Both the position numbers and the translations under genes were made by a program. Below the pieces are notes generated by a model. It did not search any database. It worked only from the letters and a program-made list of their open reading frames with translations, and was not told the DNA's origin. 33,254 nt of DNA from Kineosphaera limosa NBRC 100340 (lineage in GTDB: Bacteria; Actinomycetota; Actinomycetes; Actinomycetales; Dermatophilaceae). Below are positions 25,717 to 33,254 of the stretch, piece by piece. The stretch spans positions 1-33,254 of the forward strand of contig NZ_BAHD01000012.1 of the NCBI RefSeq assembly GCF_000298215.1, in the 5' to 3' direction. Positions within the stretch are counted from its first letter, which is position 1. Every line of letters begins with the position of its first letter.

Positions 25717-26158
25717 GTCCGCAAGCCTGCAGGGGATCGCCGGGGCACCCCGACAGGCCGGTCGGGCAATCGCGACGCCGCCCCGAGCAGGCCGCTCGGG
25801 CGGCTCGCCCTCTGCGCGAGTCGTCGTTGTGGTGCGCGAGCGGGCGTTTCGTGCGCGGCGAGTCGTCAATTCCGTGGGCGAGCGGTCAGTTGGGAGCGAC
25901 GATTAGCCCGCCGAAGTGACGACTCATCCGGTGCTGGATCTGGCCGACCCGTAGTCGACCCGCGTCCCACCCCGTATCCGGCCCCTGGCCCCCATCAAGG
26001 GGACGGTCCGCGCCGCGCGGGTAGCGACCAAGTGACCTCCCCTGAGAGTCATCGAGATTCGAAATCCTGAGCTAAATCAACCGATATACCTGGCGATATT
26101 CAGTACTAGCATGATAAACTAAAGGCTCTACCGGGGAGGGCTCCGGAGGCTCAAGGGG
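25717..26158. other. 442-bp gene-free region between hisS and the HNH gene
   Basis: No supported gene on either strand. The first 100 bp hold two similar hairpins (25749-25800). The middle (about 25801-26040) is GC-rich with loosely repeated GCGAGCGG-type words (GCGCGAGCGGGCG, GGGCGAGCGGTCAG). The last ~100 bp (26045-26130) is conspicuously AT-rich for this genome (ATCGAGATTCGAAATCCTGA, GATATACC, GATATTCAGTACTAGC, GATAAACTAAAG) and probably contains the promoter of the following gene; TAAACT at 26115-26120 is a possible -10. GGAGG at 26145-26149 is the ribosome site of the next gene. Confidence 0.7.
25749..25800 (+). terminator. Two look-alike hairpins downstream of hisS
   Basis: Hairpin 1 is CCCGAC-AGGCCG-GTCGGG (25749-25766); hairpin 2 is CCCGAG-CAGGCCG-CTCGGG (25782-25800). 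Both have 6-bp stems and share the loop word AGGCCG; the one stem pair that differs (C-G versus G-C) changes on both sides, keeping pairing. They follow the hisS stop by 32 bp and are the best terminator candidates, although no T-run follows. Confidence 0.6.
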
Positions 26159-28261
26159 GTGAAGAGCGCGATGGCTGACAGCATGCCGCCCACCACCGAC
26201 AGGAGTCGGCAGGGCAGCGAGGGTGCGCCCGTGCTGTTCGCCGAGTTGCCGTCGTGGTTCGGCCCGGGCAACGAGGCCCCCGGGCGCCTCTTCGACCTGA
26301 GTGTTCGTGAGTTGGTGCAGCTGGTCGCGGAGTCGGAGCGGCTCATCACGTGGCTGCGCTACGTCCAGCTGGCGGCCACCGACCGGATGGTCGACGGGGT
26401 GCTCGAGGCGCAAGGTCGGGAGCCGGAGGAGCTCAACGGGCGCGGCAGCGACCCCGACGTGCGCAAGCTCGTGGAGTCGCTCGTCGCCGAAGAGACGTCA
26501 CTGGCGTCTGGGGTCCCGTCGTGGGAGAGCGAGGCCCGGGCTGATTTCGTGACCGCGGCCCCCGAGGCGACTCGCCGACTGAACGAGGCGATGCGCGACG
26601 GCGAGTGCACCTGGGAGCGGGCCCGAAAGGTGCGCGAGCGCACCAAGGAACAGGCCTCGTGTGTCGCCGACGAGGTCGCCCGGCGGGTGTTGGCGCCACC
26701 GCGCAGGGGCGAGGTCGTGTCGTGGTCGCTGTTCACACGTCGACTCGGGCGGGCGCTGTCGGCGTGTGCGGACTCCGAGCGCCAGCGCGCCAGGGCACGA
26801 AGAGAGCGGGACGCCTTCGGCAGGTTCACCGAGCACGGCATGGGCTCGTACACGATCACCGGATCGGCCGAGCGGGTCGGCGCGGCGCACCAGCGGGTCG
26901 ATTCCCTGGCTCGGCGACTCCGCTCCGGGGGAGACAAACGCACTCTCGCTCAGTTGCGCTCCGATATCGCTCTCGACCTCGTCATCGGGGGGCAGCCAGG
27001 GCGCTGCGAGGGCCCGCCGCAGCCCGTTCAAGCCGCGCAGAATGGTGTTGCACTCAGCGCTGTTGCCGCCAAGAACGGTCTCGCGTCGAACGGTGTTGCT
27101 GCTCAGGTTTGCGGGTGTCCGGTGCCTTGCACCGATGTGGGGGCTGGGCTGTGCACCCGAACCCTCTCGTCAGTCTTCGCCGGAGCGGTGCCCGCGGGGC
27201 GGATCAACGTCACGATCTCCCTCGCCTCCCTGGTCGGGGTGACCGACGACCCGGGGCAGACACCGCGCGGGCTGCTGCCGGCCGACCTGGTACGCGATGT
27301 CGCCTGCGCCGAGGGCACGACCCTGGCGCGGATCGTGACCGACCCCCACGACGGCCAGGTCATCGAGGCCTCCACCGACCGATACCGGCCAACCGCGGCG
27401 ATGCGCCGGTTCGTCACCGCCCGCTACGGCACCTGCGTGGCGCCAGGCTGTACCCAGCCGGCGGCGACCTGCGAACTGGACCACGGCATCCCGTGGCCGC
27501 TGGGGGCCACGACGACCCGCAATGTCACTCCCAAGGGCGGGCGACACCACGAGTACAAGACACGCGGCTGGTGGCGCGCCGACCAGGACGGTGCCACCGG
27601 CGTCGTCACCTGGGAGACGTTCGGCGGCACGTACCGCAGCTACCCGGTCCGCTATGGCCACGACCCCGACACAGCCGGCGAGCAAGGCCCCGACGACGCC
27701 ACCGCCCGCCGGATCGTCGCCTACCGCCAGCACATCGAACACTGCCGAGCCACTGACCCCGAGATGGAGCGGGACCTGGCCCACTCCCTGGGCCGCACCA
27801 CGATCCCGCAGGGTGGCACCCGCCAGCCGTTCGGTGATACAAGGCACGTCGCCGAGCCAGGTGTGGGGCACGACGACTGCGCCGGCGCTGCGGCCTGGCT
27901 CGATCCGAGCCTGCCCGGCGAGAGCTGCGGCGTCGCTGCGCGGCCCACCACCCAGGAGCGGGTCGACGATCTGCGCATCGAGAAGCTACTCAAGCGCGTC
28001 TGCTCACCCCCGACGACACCGGGCGGTGGCGGGGAAAGCACCGACGAGTTGCCTGCCTACGCCCGCCGGGCCTACGGGCAGTTCCCGCGGCACAGCACCT
28101 GGGGTATCGATCAGGCCACCAGCGCAGCGACCTCGCGGTCGAGGGTAGGTCGCCCAGAGCAACGCCCACGCGCGGCAGGTCGCGAGCCCTGCGGCGACCC
28201 GGCTGCGGCCACGACCCGTCCGCCTGCGGCGTCGCCCGACTACGACACGCCCCCGTTCTGA
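26159..28261 (+). CDS. DUF222 / HNH endonuclease domain protein (13E12-repeat family)
   Basis: 700 aa. The N-terminal two thirds resemble DUF222 ([31 protein letters not shown]... and [35 protein letters not shown]). The C-terminal HNH nuclease domain is [23 protein letters not shown] (C426, C431, D441, H442), then N and H in [15 protein letters not shown]. Members occur in many divergent copies in mycobacteria and Micrococcales; their biology is poorly known, with nuclease activity presumed. A repeat-like segment ([26 protein letters not shown]) around residues ~291-316 looks like a local expansion. GTG 26159 has GGAGG 9 nt upstream; ATG 26171 is an alternative. The ~135 residues after the HNH domain are low-complexity. 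Confidence 0.88.
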   Translation: MKSAMADSMPPTTDRSRQGSEGAPVLFAELPSWFGPGNEAPGRLFDLSVRELVQLVAESERLITWLRYVQLAATDRMVDGVLEAQGREPEELNGRGSDPDVRKLVESLVAEETSLASGVPSWESEARADFVTAAPEATRRLNEAMRDGECTWERARKVRERTKEQASCVADEVARRVLAPPRRGEVVSWSLFTRRLGRALSACADSERQRARARRERDAFGRFTEHGMGSYTITGSAERVGAAHQRVDSLARRLRSGGDKRTLAQLRSDIALDLVIGGQPGRCEGPPQPVQAAQNGVALSAVAAKNGLASNGVAAQVCGCPVPCTDVGAGLCTRTLSSVFAGAVPAGRINVTISLASLVGVTDDPGQTPRGLLPADLVRDVACAEGTTLARIVTDPHDGQVIEASTDRYRPTAAMRRFVTARYGTCVAPGCTQPAATCELDHGIPWPLGATTTRNVTPKGGRHHEYKTRGWWRADQDGATGVVTWETFGGTYRSYPVRYGHDPDTAGEQGPDDATARRIVAYRQHIEHCRATDPEMERDLAHSLGRTTIPQGGTRQPFGDTRHVAEPGVGHDDCAGAAAWLDPSLPGESCGVAARPTTQERVDDLRIEKLLKRVCSPPTTPGGGGESTDELPAYARRAYGQFPRHSTWGIDQATSAATSRSRVGRPEQRPRAAGREPCGDPAAATTRPPAASPDYDTPPF

Positions 28262-28284
28262 GGCGGGTCGGTGGGGTGATCGGG

Positions 28285-29043
28285 TCAGCCGCCCCTCGGC
28301 TCCTCGCCCTGCGAGCCGTCGCCCCTTGGCCCCCAACCCCCGGGCCCGTCGCCCGTCGGTCCGTTCTGGAGTCCGTGGGCGGGCGAGAGGCCGATCCCTG
28401 GATTCTCGCTCGTGGCGGCGGACTGGCCCCGTCGCTTCAACTTGGTGGGCACCTTCAGCCCACGCGAGCGAAGCTCGAGGCTCGCCAGGCGGCGCACGAC
28501 AGTGGGGTCACCGGCGCGCCACGCCGCGACCGGGTCGTCGCTGATGGCGGCCAACTTCGGCATCGGCTGGTTGGCCAGCGCCCGCAGGGCGAACAGGTCG
28601 AGGTCGGCGTCGGCGTCGATGAACTGTCGTGCCGCCGAGGCGCGCTGGTAGAACGACACCCGCAAGAACAGCCACGGGATGGCGACGATGAGGATCGGTG
28701 CCGCCGCCGTCGCGATGCCCAGCGCCACTGCGAGCCGCTCCACCGCACCGGCCGTGTCCCAGCCGATGCTGGCGATATCGGAGCCGGTGCCCGCCAGGTT
28801 GTTGAACGCACCCGTCAACTGCTCACCGACCATCGGCAGGTCACGCACCTGCCCGGCCGTCTGCTGCATCGTCTGATTGAAGGAGAGGCCGGTCGAGTGC
28901 AGCTTCAACGCCGGCTGCATCAGTGCGACCACGAGCGCGTACATCCACTGCCCGACCCAGATCCACGCCAGCGCCCACGCAGCCACGGCACCGTCGAACA
29001 GCATTTGACCGAGCCGGCGGCGGGGTGTCTGGGCGTACCACAT
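28285..29043 (-). CDS. Putative membrane protein, unknown function
   Basis: 252 aa, conserved-looking but not assigned to a known function. A membrane segment near residues 13-42 ([27 protein letters not shown]) and another near 107-131 ([26 protein letters not shown]) bracket a ~65-residue, probably extracytoplasmic, loop. The following cytoplasmic part ([37 protein letters not shown]) and basic tail end in a Gly/Pro-rich stretch. ATG 29043 is favoured because AGGA lies ~8 nt upstream; a longer frame to 29094 adds 17 residues. It converges on the HNH gene with a 23-bp gap and is divergent from xerD. Confidence 0.75.
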   Translation of the reverse strand: MWYAQTPRRRLGQMLFDGAVAAWALAWIWVGQWMYALVVALMQPALKLHSTGLSFNQTMQQTAGQVRDLPMVGEQLTGAFNNLAGTGSDIASIGWDTAGAVERLAVALGIATAAAPILIVAIPWLFLRVSFYQRASAARQFIDADADLDLFALRALANQPMPKLAAISDDPVAAWRAGDPTVVRRLASLELRSRGLKVPTKLKRRGQSAATSENPGIGLSPAHGLQNGPTGDGPGGWGPRGDGSQGEEPRGG

Positions 29044-29178
29044 GCGCACATCCTGCCTGGCCGATGTCCTGTTCGTATCGGCGAACCGCCGCAAATTGCC
29101 TCAGCCTGGCCCGACCGCGTGAGCCCGCACGGGGCCAAGGGGCCGGAGAGGGTGCGCAGCGGCGGAGGTCCCCGGGCC

Positions 29179-29184
29179 TACGAT
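29179..29184 (+). promoter_or_regulatory. -10 box of a probable leaderless xerD transcript
   Basis: TACGAT (TANNNT) ends exactly 6 nt before the xerD ATG at 29191; no Shine-Dalgarno sequence lies between and no clear -35 is visible. Confidence 0.5.
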
Positions 29185-29190
29185 GCGCAC

Positions 29191-30276
29191 ATGGCCGGGC
29201 CCGAGTCGAACGCGCTGACGCGCGCGATCGACGACTGGTTGACCCATCTGGAGGTCGAACGCGGAGTGTCGAGCAACACCCTCGCCTCCTACCGACGTGA
29301 CCTCGCCCGCTACGCGCAGCACCTCACCCTGGCCGGAGTCACCGATCCCGCGCGAGTTCGCCCAGTCGATGTGGGCGACTTCGTGGTGGCTCTGCGCGAG
29401 GGGCGCCACGGGGCCCCACTAGCGGCCTCCTCGGCAGGCCGGGCCCTCATCGCAGCCCGAGGACTGCACAGGTTTCTGCTGCTGGAGGGGCGCACCGAGA
29501 CCGACCCGGCCGCAGGCATCCGGCCGCCCACGACCTCCCGGCGGCTGCCCGATGCGCTGTCGACCGGCCAAGTCGAGGCGCTCATCGCCGCCGCCGGCGA
29601 CGGAGCGACCCCCGTGTCGCTGCGCGACCGCGCCCTGCTGGAGTTGCTCTACGGCACCGGCGCCCGCATCTCCGAGGCAGTGGGCCTGGATGTGGACGAC
29701 GTGCACGCCGACCCCGACGACCAGCCAGTGCGCGGACAGCCGAGCGGGCCGGCGATCGCCGCCGCGTTGCGGCTGGTCGGCAAGGGCGGCAAGCACCGCA
29801 TCGTCCCGGTCGGCAGCTACGCTCGGGCCGCGCTCGCCGCCTACCTGGTGCGCGGCCGACCCGCACTCGTGGCCACCGCCCCCGGTCGGGCGCGGGCAGC
29901 CCTGTTCGTGGGGGTGCGCGGCAGTCGGCTCAGTCGCCAGAGCGCCTGGAACATCATCCGCCACCTCGCGGCCACCGCCGAGCGGGGCGAGGCGGCGCGC
30001 CTCCCCGACCCCGCCACCGCCGACGCGATGGCAACGCAGCACTCCGCCGCCCAATGCGCCTGGAGCGCCGCGGAGCTGCACGGACTGGCCGATCGCATCG
30101 GACCGCACACATTACGGCACAGTTTCGCGACGCACCTGCTCGACGGGGGTGCCGACGTGCGGGTTGTGCAGGAGCTGCTCGGTCATGCGAGTGTCACGAC
30201 GACCCAGATCTACACGCACGTCACGGTGCAGCGGCTGCGCGAGGTGTACGCCGCATCGCATCCCCGGGCACGCTGA
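29191..30276 (+). CDS. xerD: Tyrosine recombinase XerD with an internal extension
   Basis: Site-specific recombinase that resolves chromosome dimers at dif together with XerC; 361 aa versus about 300-320 usual. The N-terminal SAM-like DNA-binding domain ([31 protein letters not shown]) is clear. Catalytic residues: R159 ([12 protein letters not shown]), Lys in GKGGKHR (198-204), H306 and R309 ([12 protein letters not shown]), H332 (LLGHASV) and nucleophile Y341 (TQIYTHV). About 38 extra residues ([15 protein letters not shown]...AELHGLADR) precede HTLRH, and a smaller one ([15 protein letters not shown]) lies after R159. ATG 29191 lies directly after a leaderless-type -10. Upstream of parA-scpAB is a common actinobacterial place for xerD. 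Confidence 0.93.
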   Translation: MAGPESNALTRAIDDWLTHLEVERGVSSNTLASYRRDLARYAQHLTLAGVTDPARVRPVDVGDFVVALREGRHGAPLAASSAGRALIAARGLHRFLLLEGRTETDPAAGIRPPTTSRRLPDALSTGQVEALIAAAGDGATPVSLRDRALLELLYGTGARISEAVGLDVDDVHADPDDQPVRGQPSGPAIAAALRLVGKGGKHRIVPVGSYARAALAAYLVRGRPALVATAPGRARAALFVGVRGSRLSRQSAWNIIRHLAATAERGEAARLPDPATADAMATQHSAAQCAWSAAELHGLADRIGPHTLRHSFATHLLDGGADVRVVQELLGHASVTTTQIYTHVTVQRLREVYAASHPRAR

Positions 30277-30281
30277 CTCCA

Positions 30282-30297
30282 GCCGGGCTTTTCCGGC
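30282..30297 (+). terminator. Weak hairpin after xerD
   Basis: GCCGG (30282-30286) and CCGGC (30293-30297) form a 5-bp stem with the loop GCTTTT, just after the xerD stop. A TAGAGT box at 30303-30308 might be a -10 for parA, without a recognisable -35. Confidence 0.3.
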
Positions 30298-30362
30298 GCT
30301 GCTAGAGTCGGCCGCAGGCCGGGTGGCGGGGGGCCGCAAGGCCGCCCAGGCATGTCAGACAG

Positions 30363-30385
30363 GTGCACGATCCGACCTCGTGCAC
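30363..30385. promoter_or_regulatory. Inverted repeat upstream of parA
   Basis: GTGCACGA (30363-30370) and TCGTGCAC (30378-30385) are perfect 8-bp arms with a 7-bp spacer, centred about 50 bp before the parA ATG. It could be a protein-binding site or an mRNA hairpin; no match to a known operator is recalled. Confidence 0.5.
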
Positions 30386-30422
30386 GATGCGTCCGCCGTC
30401 CGAACAGGAGAGTGGCACACCG

Positions 30423-31385
30423 ATGGCCCTGCAGCAGGTCGCGCAGTCCCAGCCCGACATCGACGGCGACCCGGCATACGACCCGGAGTACGACGGTGAG
30501 GGGTCCAACGGCCGCCTCCCCGGCACCGAGACCGCCGGCGAAGGCAACATCGGCCCAACCGGCCGGGTCATGCCGACCTTCCCCGAACCGGCTCCGCTCG
30601 ATCGCCACGGCCCGGCGCGCATCATCGCGATGTGCAACCAGAAGGGCGGCGTCGGCAAGACGACGACCACGATCAACCTCGGTGCCGCACTCGCCGAGCT
30701 GGGCCGCAAGGTGCTGCTCGTCGACTTCGACCCCCAGGGCGCCTTGTCCGTCGGCTTCGGGCTGCGGGCCCACGAGCTCGACCTGACGATCTACAACCTG
30801 CTCGTCGAGCGCGGTCACGACGTGCGCGAGGTCATCCAGTCCACGCGCACCCGCAACCTCGACCTGTTGCCCGCCAACATCGACCTGTCCGCCGCCGAAG
30901 TGCAGCTGGTCGGCGAGGTGGCCCGCGAGCAGGTGCTGGCCCGAGTGCTGCGCCCGGTGCTCGACGACTACGACGTCATCCTCATCGACTGCCAGCCCTC
31001 GCTGGGGCTGCTGACCGTCAACGCGCTCACGGCCGCGCACGGCGTCATCATCCCGCTGGAGTGCGAGTTCTTCGCGATGCGCGGGGTCGCACTGCTGGTC
31101 GAGACCATCGACAAGGTCACCGACCGGCTCAACCCGCGCCTGCAGGTCGACGGCATTCTGGCCACGATGTACGACGGGCGCACGCTGCACAGCCGGGAGG
31201 TCGTGCGCAGCGTCGTCGATCACTTCCAAGACCGGGTGTTCCACACCGTGATCAGCCGCACGGTCAAGTTCCCCGACGCGACGCTGGCGGCCGAGCCGAT
31301 CACCCAGTACGCCCCCAACCACGGGGCCGCCGAGGCCTACCGGCAGCTGGCCCGCGAACTGATCAGCCGAGGCGGCGCGGCCTGA
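30423..31385 (+). CDS. ParA/Soj-family chromosome-partitioning ATPase
   Basis: 320-aa ParA/MinD-superfamily ATPase. The first ~65 residues are acidic and variable; the ATPase starts at RIIAMCNQ. The deviant Walker A is KGGVGKT (74-80), followed by TINLGAALAELGRKVLLVDFDPQG (Walker A') and YDVILIDCQPSLGLLTVNAL (Walker B region). The C-terminal part ATMYDGRTLHSREVVRSVVDHF is typical of chromosomal ParA proteins. AGGAGAG lies ~10 nt upstream of ATG 30423; the frame is open to 30363 without coding character. No parB or parS is visible. This paralogue, coupled to scpA/scpB, is separate from the parAB pair expected near oriC; a role with SMC-ScpAB is inferred from context. Confidence 0.92.
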   Translation: MALQQVAQSQPDIDGDPAYDPEYDGEGSNGRLPGTETAGEGNIGPTGRVMPTFPEPAPLDRHGPARIIAMCNQKGGVGKTTTTINLGAALAELGRKVLLVDFDPQGALSVGFGLRAHELDLTIYNLLVERGHDVREVIQSTRTRNLDLLPANIDLSAAEVQLVGEVAREQVLARVLRPVLDDYDVILIDCQPSLGLLTVNALTAAHGVIIPLECEFFAMRGVALLVETIDKVTDRLNPRLQVDGILATMYDGRTLHSREVVRSVVDHFQDRVFHTVISRTVKFPDATLAAEPITQYAPNHGAAEAYRQLARELISRGGAA

Positions 31386-32353
31386 GCACCAAGCCCGTCG
31401 CCGAGCCGCAGAGCCAGCAATCCCCCGGCGAGAGCCCCCAGCCAGTCTCGGGCGAGAGCCAGCAAACCCCCGGCGGGGTGCTGACCCGCCGCGCCGCCGG
31501 CACCCCTTTCGAGGTGCACCTCGACGTTTTCTCCGGCCCGTTCGACCTGCTCCTCGGGCTCATCTCCAAGCACAAGCTCGACATCACGGAGATCGCCCTC
31601 GCGCGCGTGACGGACGAGTTCGTCGCTCACATCCGCACGCAGCAGGAGCTGGGGGAGTGGGACCTGTCGCAGGCCAGCGAGTTTCTCCTCATCGCCGCGA
31701 CCCTGCTGGACCTCAAGGCCTCCCGCCTGCTGCCGCGCACCGGCGACGAGGAGGAGGATCTCGAGCTCATCGAGGCGCGTGATCTGCTCTTCGCCCGGCT
31801 GCTGCAGTACCGCGCCTACAAGGATGTCGCCGGCTGGATCGAGGGACGTATCGCGACGCACGGTCGGCTCACGCCGAGGCAGGCCGGGTTGGAGCCGCGC
31901 TTCGCGGCGCTGCTGCCGGAGCTCGTGCTGTCGGTGACCCCCGAGCAGCTCGCCAAGATTGCCGCTGCGGCGCTGACGCCCAAACCACCGCCGACCGTCG
32001 GGGTCGCCCACCTGCATGCGCCCGCGGTCAGCGTCCGCGAGCAGGCGGACATCGTCGTCGGCCGACTGCGAACCTTGCGGGTGGCCTCCTTTCGGGACCT
32101 CGTGGCCGACGCCGACACCACGCTCGTGGTCGTCGCCCGCTTCTTGGCGCTGCTCGAGTTGTTTCGCGAAGCGGCCGTAGCCTTCGAGCAGGAGGAGGCG
32201 CTCGCCGAGTTGACGGTCCGTTGGGTCGGGCGAGACGAGGGGCACGTGCGGGTCGGGGCCGAGTTCGATGACGGCGATGCGACCCCCGAGGCCGACCCCG
32301 ACGGTCAGTCGGCACCCGGACCGACACCGACTAGCGAGGAGGAGCGCCGGTGA
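31382..32353 (+). CDS. scpA: Segregation and condensation protein A (probable CTG start)
   Basis: Kleisin subunit of the SMC-ScpAB condensin complex on the chromosome, 323 aa with this start. The kleisin N-domain is FEVHLDVFSGPFDLLLGLISKHKLDITEIALARVTDEF; SEFLLIAATLLDLKASRLLP follows, and the C-terminal winged-helix part is FRDLVADADTTLVVVARFLALLELFREAAVAFEQ. No ATG, GTG or TTG occurs in frame between the parA stop and GTG 31478, yet the 32 codons before 31478 have about 90% G/C at third positions and a Gln/Ser/Pro/Glu-rich composition typical of a real disordered tail. CTG 31382 overlaps the parA stop (CTGA) and has GAGG 9 nt upstream, whereas GTG 31478 lacks a usable ribosome site. The conservative alternative is 31478-32353. 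Confidence 0.9.
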   Translation: MSTKPVAEPQSQQSPGESPQPVSGESQQTPGGVLTRRAAGTPFEVHLDVFSGPFDLLLGLISKHKLDITEIALARVTDEFVAHIRTQQELGEWDLSQASEFLLIAATLLDLKASRLLPRTGDEEEDLELIEARDLLFARLLQYRAYKDVAGWIEGRIATHGRLTPRQAGLEPRFAALLPELVLSVTPEQLAKIAAAALTPKPPPTVGVAHLHAPAVSVREQADIVVGRLRTLRVASFRDLVADADTTLVVVARFLALLELFREAAVAFEQEEALAELTVRWVGRDEGHVRVGAEFDDGDATPEADPDGQSAPGPTPTSEEERR

Positions 32354-33054
32354 GCGAGCCGATCGTAGGGACCGCGCCGTCCGGCCCGGACTTCGCCGCG
32401 GAATCCGCCCGGGAATCAGCCCGGGAATCCGCCCAGGAGCAGCAGGCTCAGGTGGACCAGCCGGAGGAGCAGGTCGAGGAGACCTTCGACGTCGATGCGG
32501 TGCCCGGCGGCTTGCGGGCTGCGGTTGAGGCGGTGTTGATGGTCGTCGAGGAGCCGGTGACCTCGGCGGCGTTGGCTGCGGCCCTGGAGCGTCCCGAGCC
32601 GGAGGTCGAACAGGCGCTGGTCGCCATCGCGGCCGACGACGAGGAGACCCGGCGCGGGTTTGCGCTGCTGTCGATCGGCGGCGGGTGGCGCTACTACTCG
32701 CGGCATGATCTGGCTCCGGTCGTGGAGAAGTTCTTGCTCGACGGCCAGCGGGCGCGACTCAGCCAGGCCGCATTGGAGACGCTCGCAGTCGTCGCCTACC
32801 GCCAGCCCGTCTCACGGGCGCGCATCAGCGGGGTGCGCGGCGTGAACGTCGACGGTGTAGTGCGTACCCTGCTGACACGGGGGCTGATCACCGAAATCGG
32901 GGTCGACGACGAGCACGGCGCGGTGCTCTACGGCACAACTCCCTACTTTCTCCAGCGTCTCGGGTTGCGGTCACTCGATGACCTACCGCCGCTGGCCCCG
33001 TACCTTCCCGAGGCGGACATCCTCGACAGCATCCTTCAGGAGAACGATCAATGA
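32350..33054 (+). CDS. scpB: Segregation and condensation protein B
   Basis: Partner of ScpA in SMC-ScpAB, 234 aa. The first ~50 residues are a variable acidic tail with three ESAR/ESAQ repeats. The conserved double winged-helix region runs from GGLRAAVEAVLMVVEEPVTSAALAAAL through FALLSIGGGWRYYSRHDLAPVVEKFL to LSQAALETLAVVAYRQPVSRARISGVRGVNVDGVVRTLLTRGLI, the strongest family signature, and ends GTTPYFLQRLGLRSLDDLPPLAPYLP. GTG 32350 overlaps the scpA stop (GTGA) with GAGGAG upstream; the scpB stop overlaps the next start (ATGA). Confidence 0.95.
   Translation: MSEPIVGTAPSGPDFAAESARESARESAQEQQAQVDQPEEQVEETFDVDAVPGGLRAAVEAVLMVVEEPVTSAALAAALERPEPEVEQALVAIAADDEETRRGFALLSIGGGWRYYSRHDLAPVVEKFLLDGQRARLSQAALETLAVVAYRQPVSRARISGVRGVNVDGVVRTLLTRGLITEIGVDDEHGAVLYGTTPYFLQRLGLRSLDDLPPLAPYLPEADILDSILQENDQ
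32401..32436 (+). repeat. 12-bp tandem repeat in scpB
   Basis: Three units of GAATCCGCCCGG (second with one change, third ending CCAG) encode Glu-Ser-Ala-Arg/Gln in the disordered N-terminal tail. Confidence 0.88.
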
Positions 33055-33254
33055 GCCCAGGCGCACGCGGCGGCCGACCCAGCAGTGGGGGCGGTGGCCG
33101 CTCCGGCGGCGGCGGCCGACCAGGAAACGGCGGCCGGTCGGGCAGTGGTGGCCGCTCCGGTGGTGGCAGCCGCTCGGGCGGCGGTCGCTTCGGCAGTGGT
33201 CGCTCGGACGGCGGTCGCTCGGACGGCGGGCGCTCGGACGGCGGGCGCTCGGAC
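33051..33254 (+). CDS. rluB: Probable pseudouridine synthase RluB, 3'-truncated by window edge
   Basis: Only 68 codons are visible, open to the last base. They encode MSPGARGGRPSSGGGG followed by Gly/Arg/Ser-rich sequence that turns into GGRSD repeats. No catalytic domain is in view, so the call rests on context: ATG 33051 overlaps the scpB stop (ATGA), and scpA-scpB is commonly followed by rluB, whose actinobacterial versions often carry such a Gly/Arg/Ser tail. RluB modifies 23S rRNA; a basic tail could aid RNA binding. If the sequence past the window lacks an S4 domain, the call is wrong. Confidence 0.65.
   Translation, partial: MSPGARGGRPSSGGGGRSGGGGRPGNGGRSGSGGRSGGGSRSGGGRFGSGRSDGGRSDGGRSDGGRSD
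33195..33254 (+). repeat. 15-bp tandem repeat at the end of the window
   Basis: Four 15-bp units, the last three GGCGGTCGCTCGGAC or the same with GGCGGG, encode GGRSD; the first is degenerate (AGTGGTCGCTCGGAC). The array runs off the window edge, so its true length is unknown. Confidence 0.9.

Noticed and set aside
23635-25869. A 744-codon minus-strand open frame over the MBL gene and hisS
   Set aside because: Antisense to two unmistakable genes; no domain of its own.
26056-26066. GATTCGAAATC resembling a tRNA T-loop
   Set aside because: No acceptor, D or anticodon arms can be formed around it; the stem is imperfect and the flanks are AT-rich promoter-like DNA.

Overview
The window is roughly 70% GC by eye. 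It has tightly packed genes with stop/start overlaps (ATGA, GTGA), frequent GTG starts and TANNNT -10 boxes directly in front of start codons. The gene content (a BioQ-type TetR next to bioB, a DUF222/HNH '13E12' protein, and a parA-scpA-scpB-rluB block) points to an actinomycete. Micrococcales (Dermatophilaceae/Intrasporangiaceae-like) is my inference, not something the sequence proves. No rRNA, tRNA, IS element or CRISPR array was found.

Layout. (1) 1-1424: the 3' part of a RelA/SpoT (p)ppGpp synthetase gene. (2) 1480-8535: an alpha-galactoside utilisation cluster, with a LacI-type repressor reading left and a GH36 alpha-galactosidase, two MalF/MalG-type permeases and a lipoprotein binding protein reading right. 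A near-perfect operator sits just downstream of the promoter, and no ATPase gene is present. (3) 8577-13762: a small membrane protein, then a NarL-type sensor kinase and response regulator, an ABC-2 type ATPase and a frameshifted membrane permease. This operon is dense with short tandem repeats whose unit length is a multiple of 3. (4) 13952-16466: a polar amino-acid ABC importer (binding protein, permease, ATPase) with GTGA overlaps. (5) 16589-17923: GABA aminotransferase. (6) 17953-19863: a divergent bioQ/bioB pair with two tandem CTGAAC-N3-GTTCAG operators between them; the 3' end of bioB is built from inverted repeats. (7) 19978-21402: glucose-6-phosphate dehydrogenase, closed by a strong hairpin shared with the convergent DUF349 gene (21504-23414). 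(8) 23629-25716: MBL-fold hydrolase and hisS. (9) 25717-26158: a 442-bp gene-free stretch with two look-alike hairpins and an AT-rich end. (10) 26159-29043: a DUF222/HNH protein and a convergent membrane protein. (11) 29191-33254: xerD, parA, scpA, scpB and the start of rluB, a chromosome resolution and segregation block.

Functionally, the housekeeping backbone (relA, DUF349, MBL, hisS, then xerD to rluB) is interleaved with about 20 kb of nutrient-acquisition and regulatory cargo. The most unusual features are: the in-frame repeat load of the two-component/ABC operon and its frameshift, which leaves the damaged permease reading openly into the next operon's permease; the palindromic 3' extension of bioB; the probable CTG start of scpA; a covarying pair of hairpins after hisS; and an extra segment in XerD in front of its catalytic HxxR motif.
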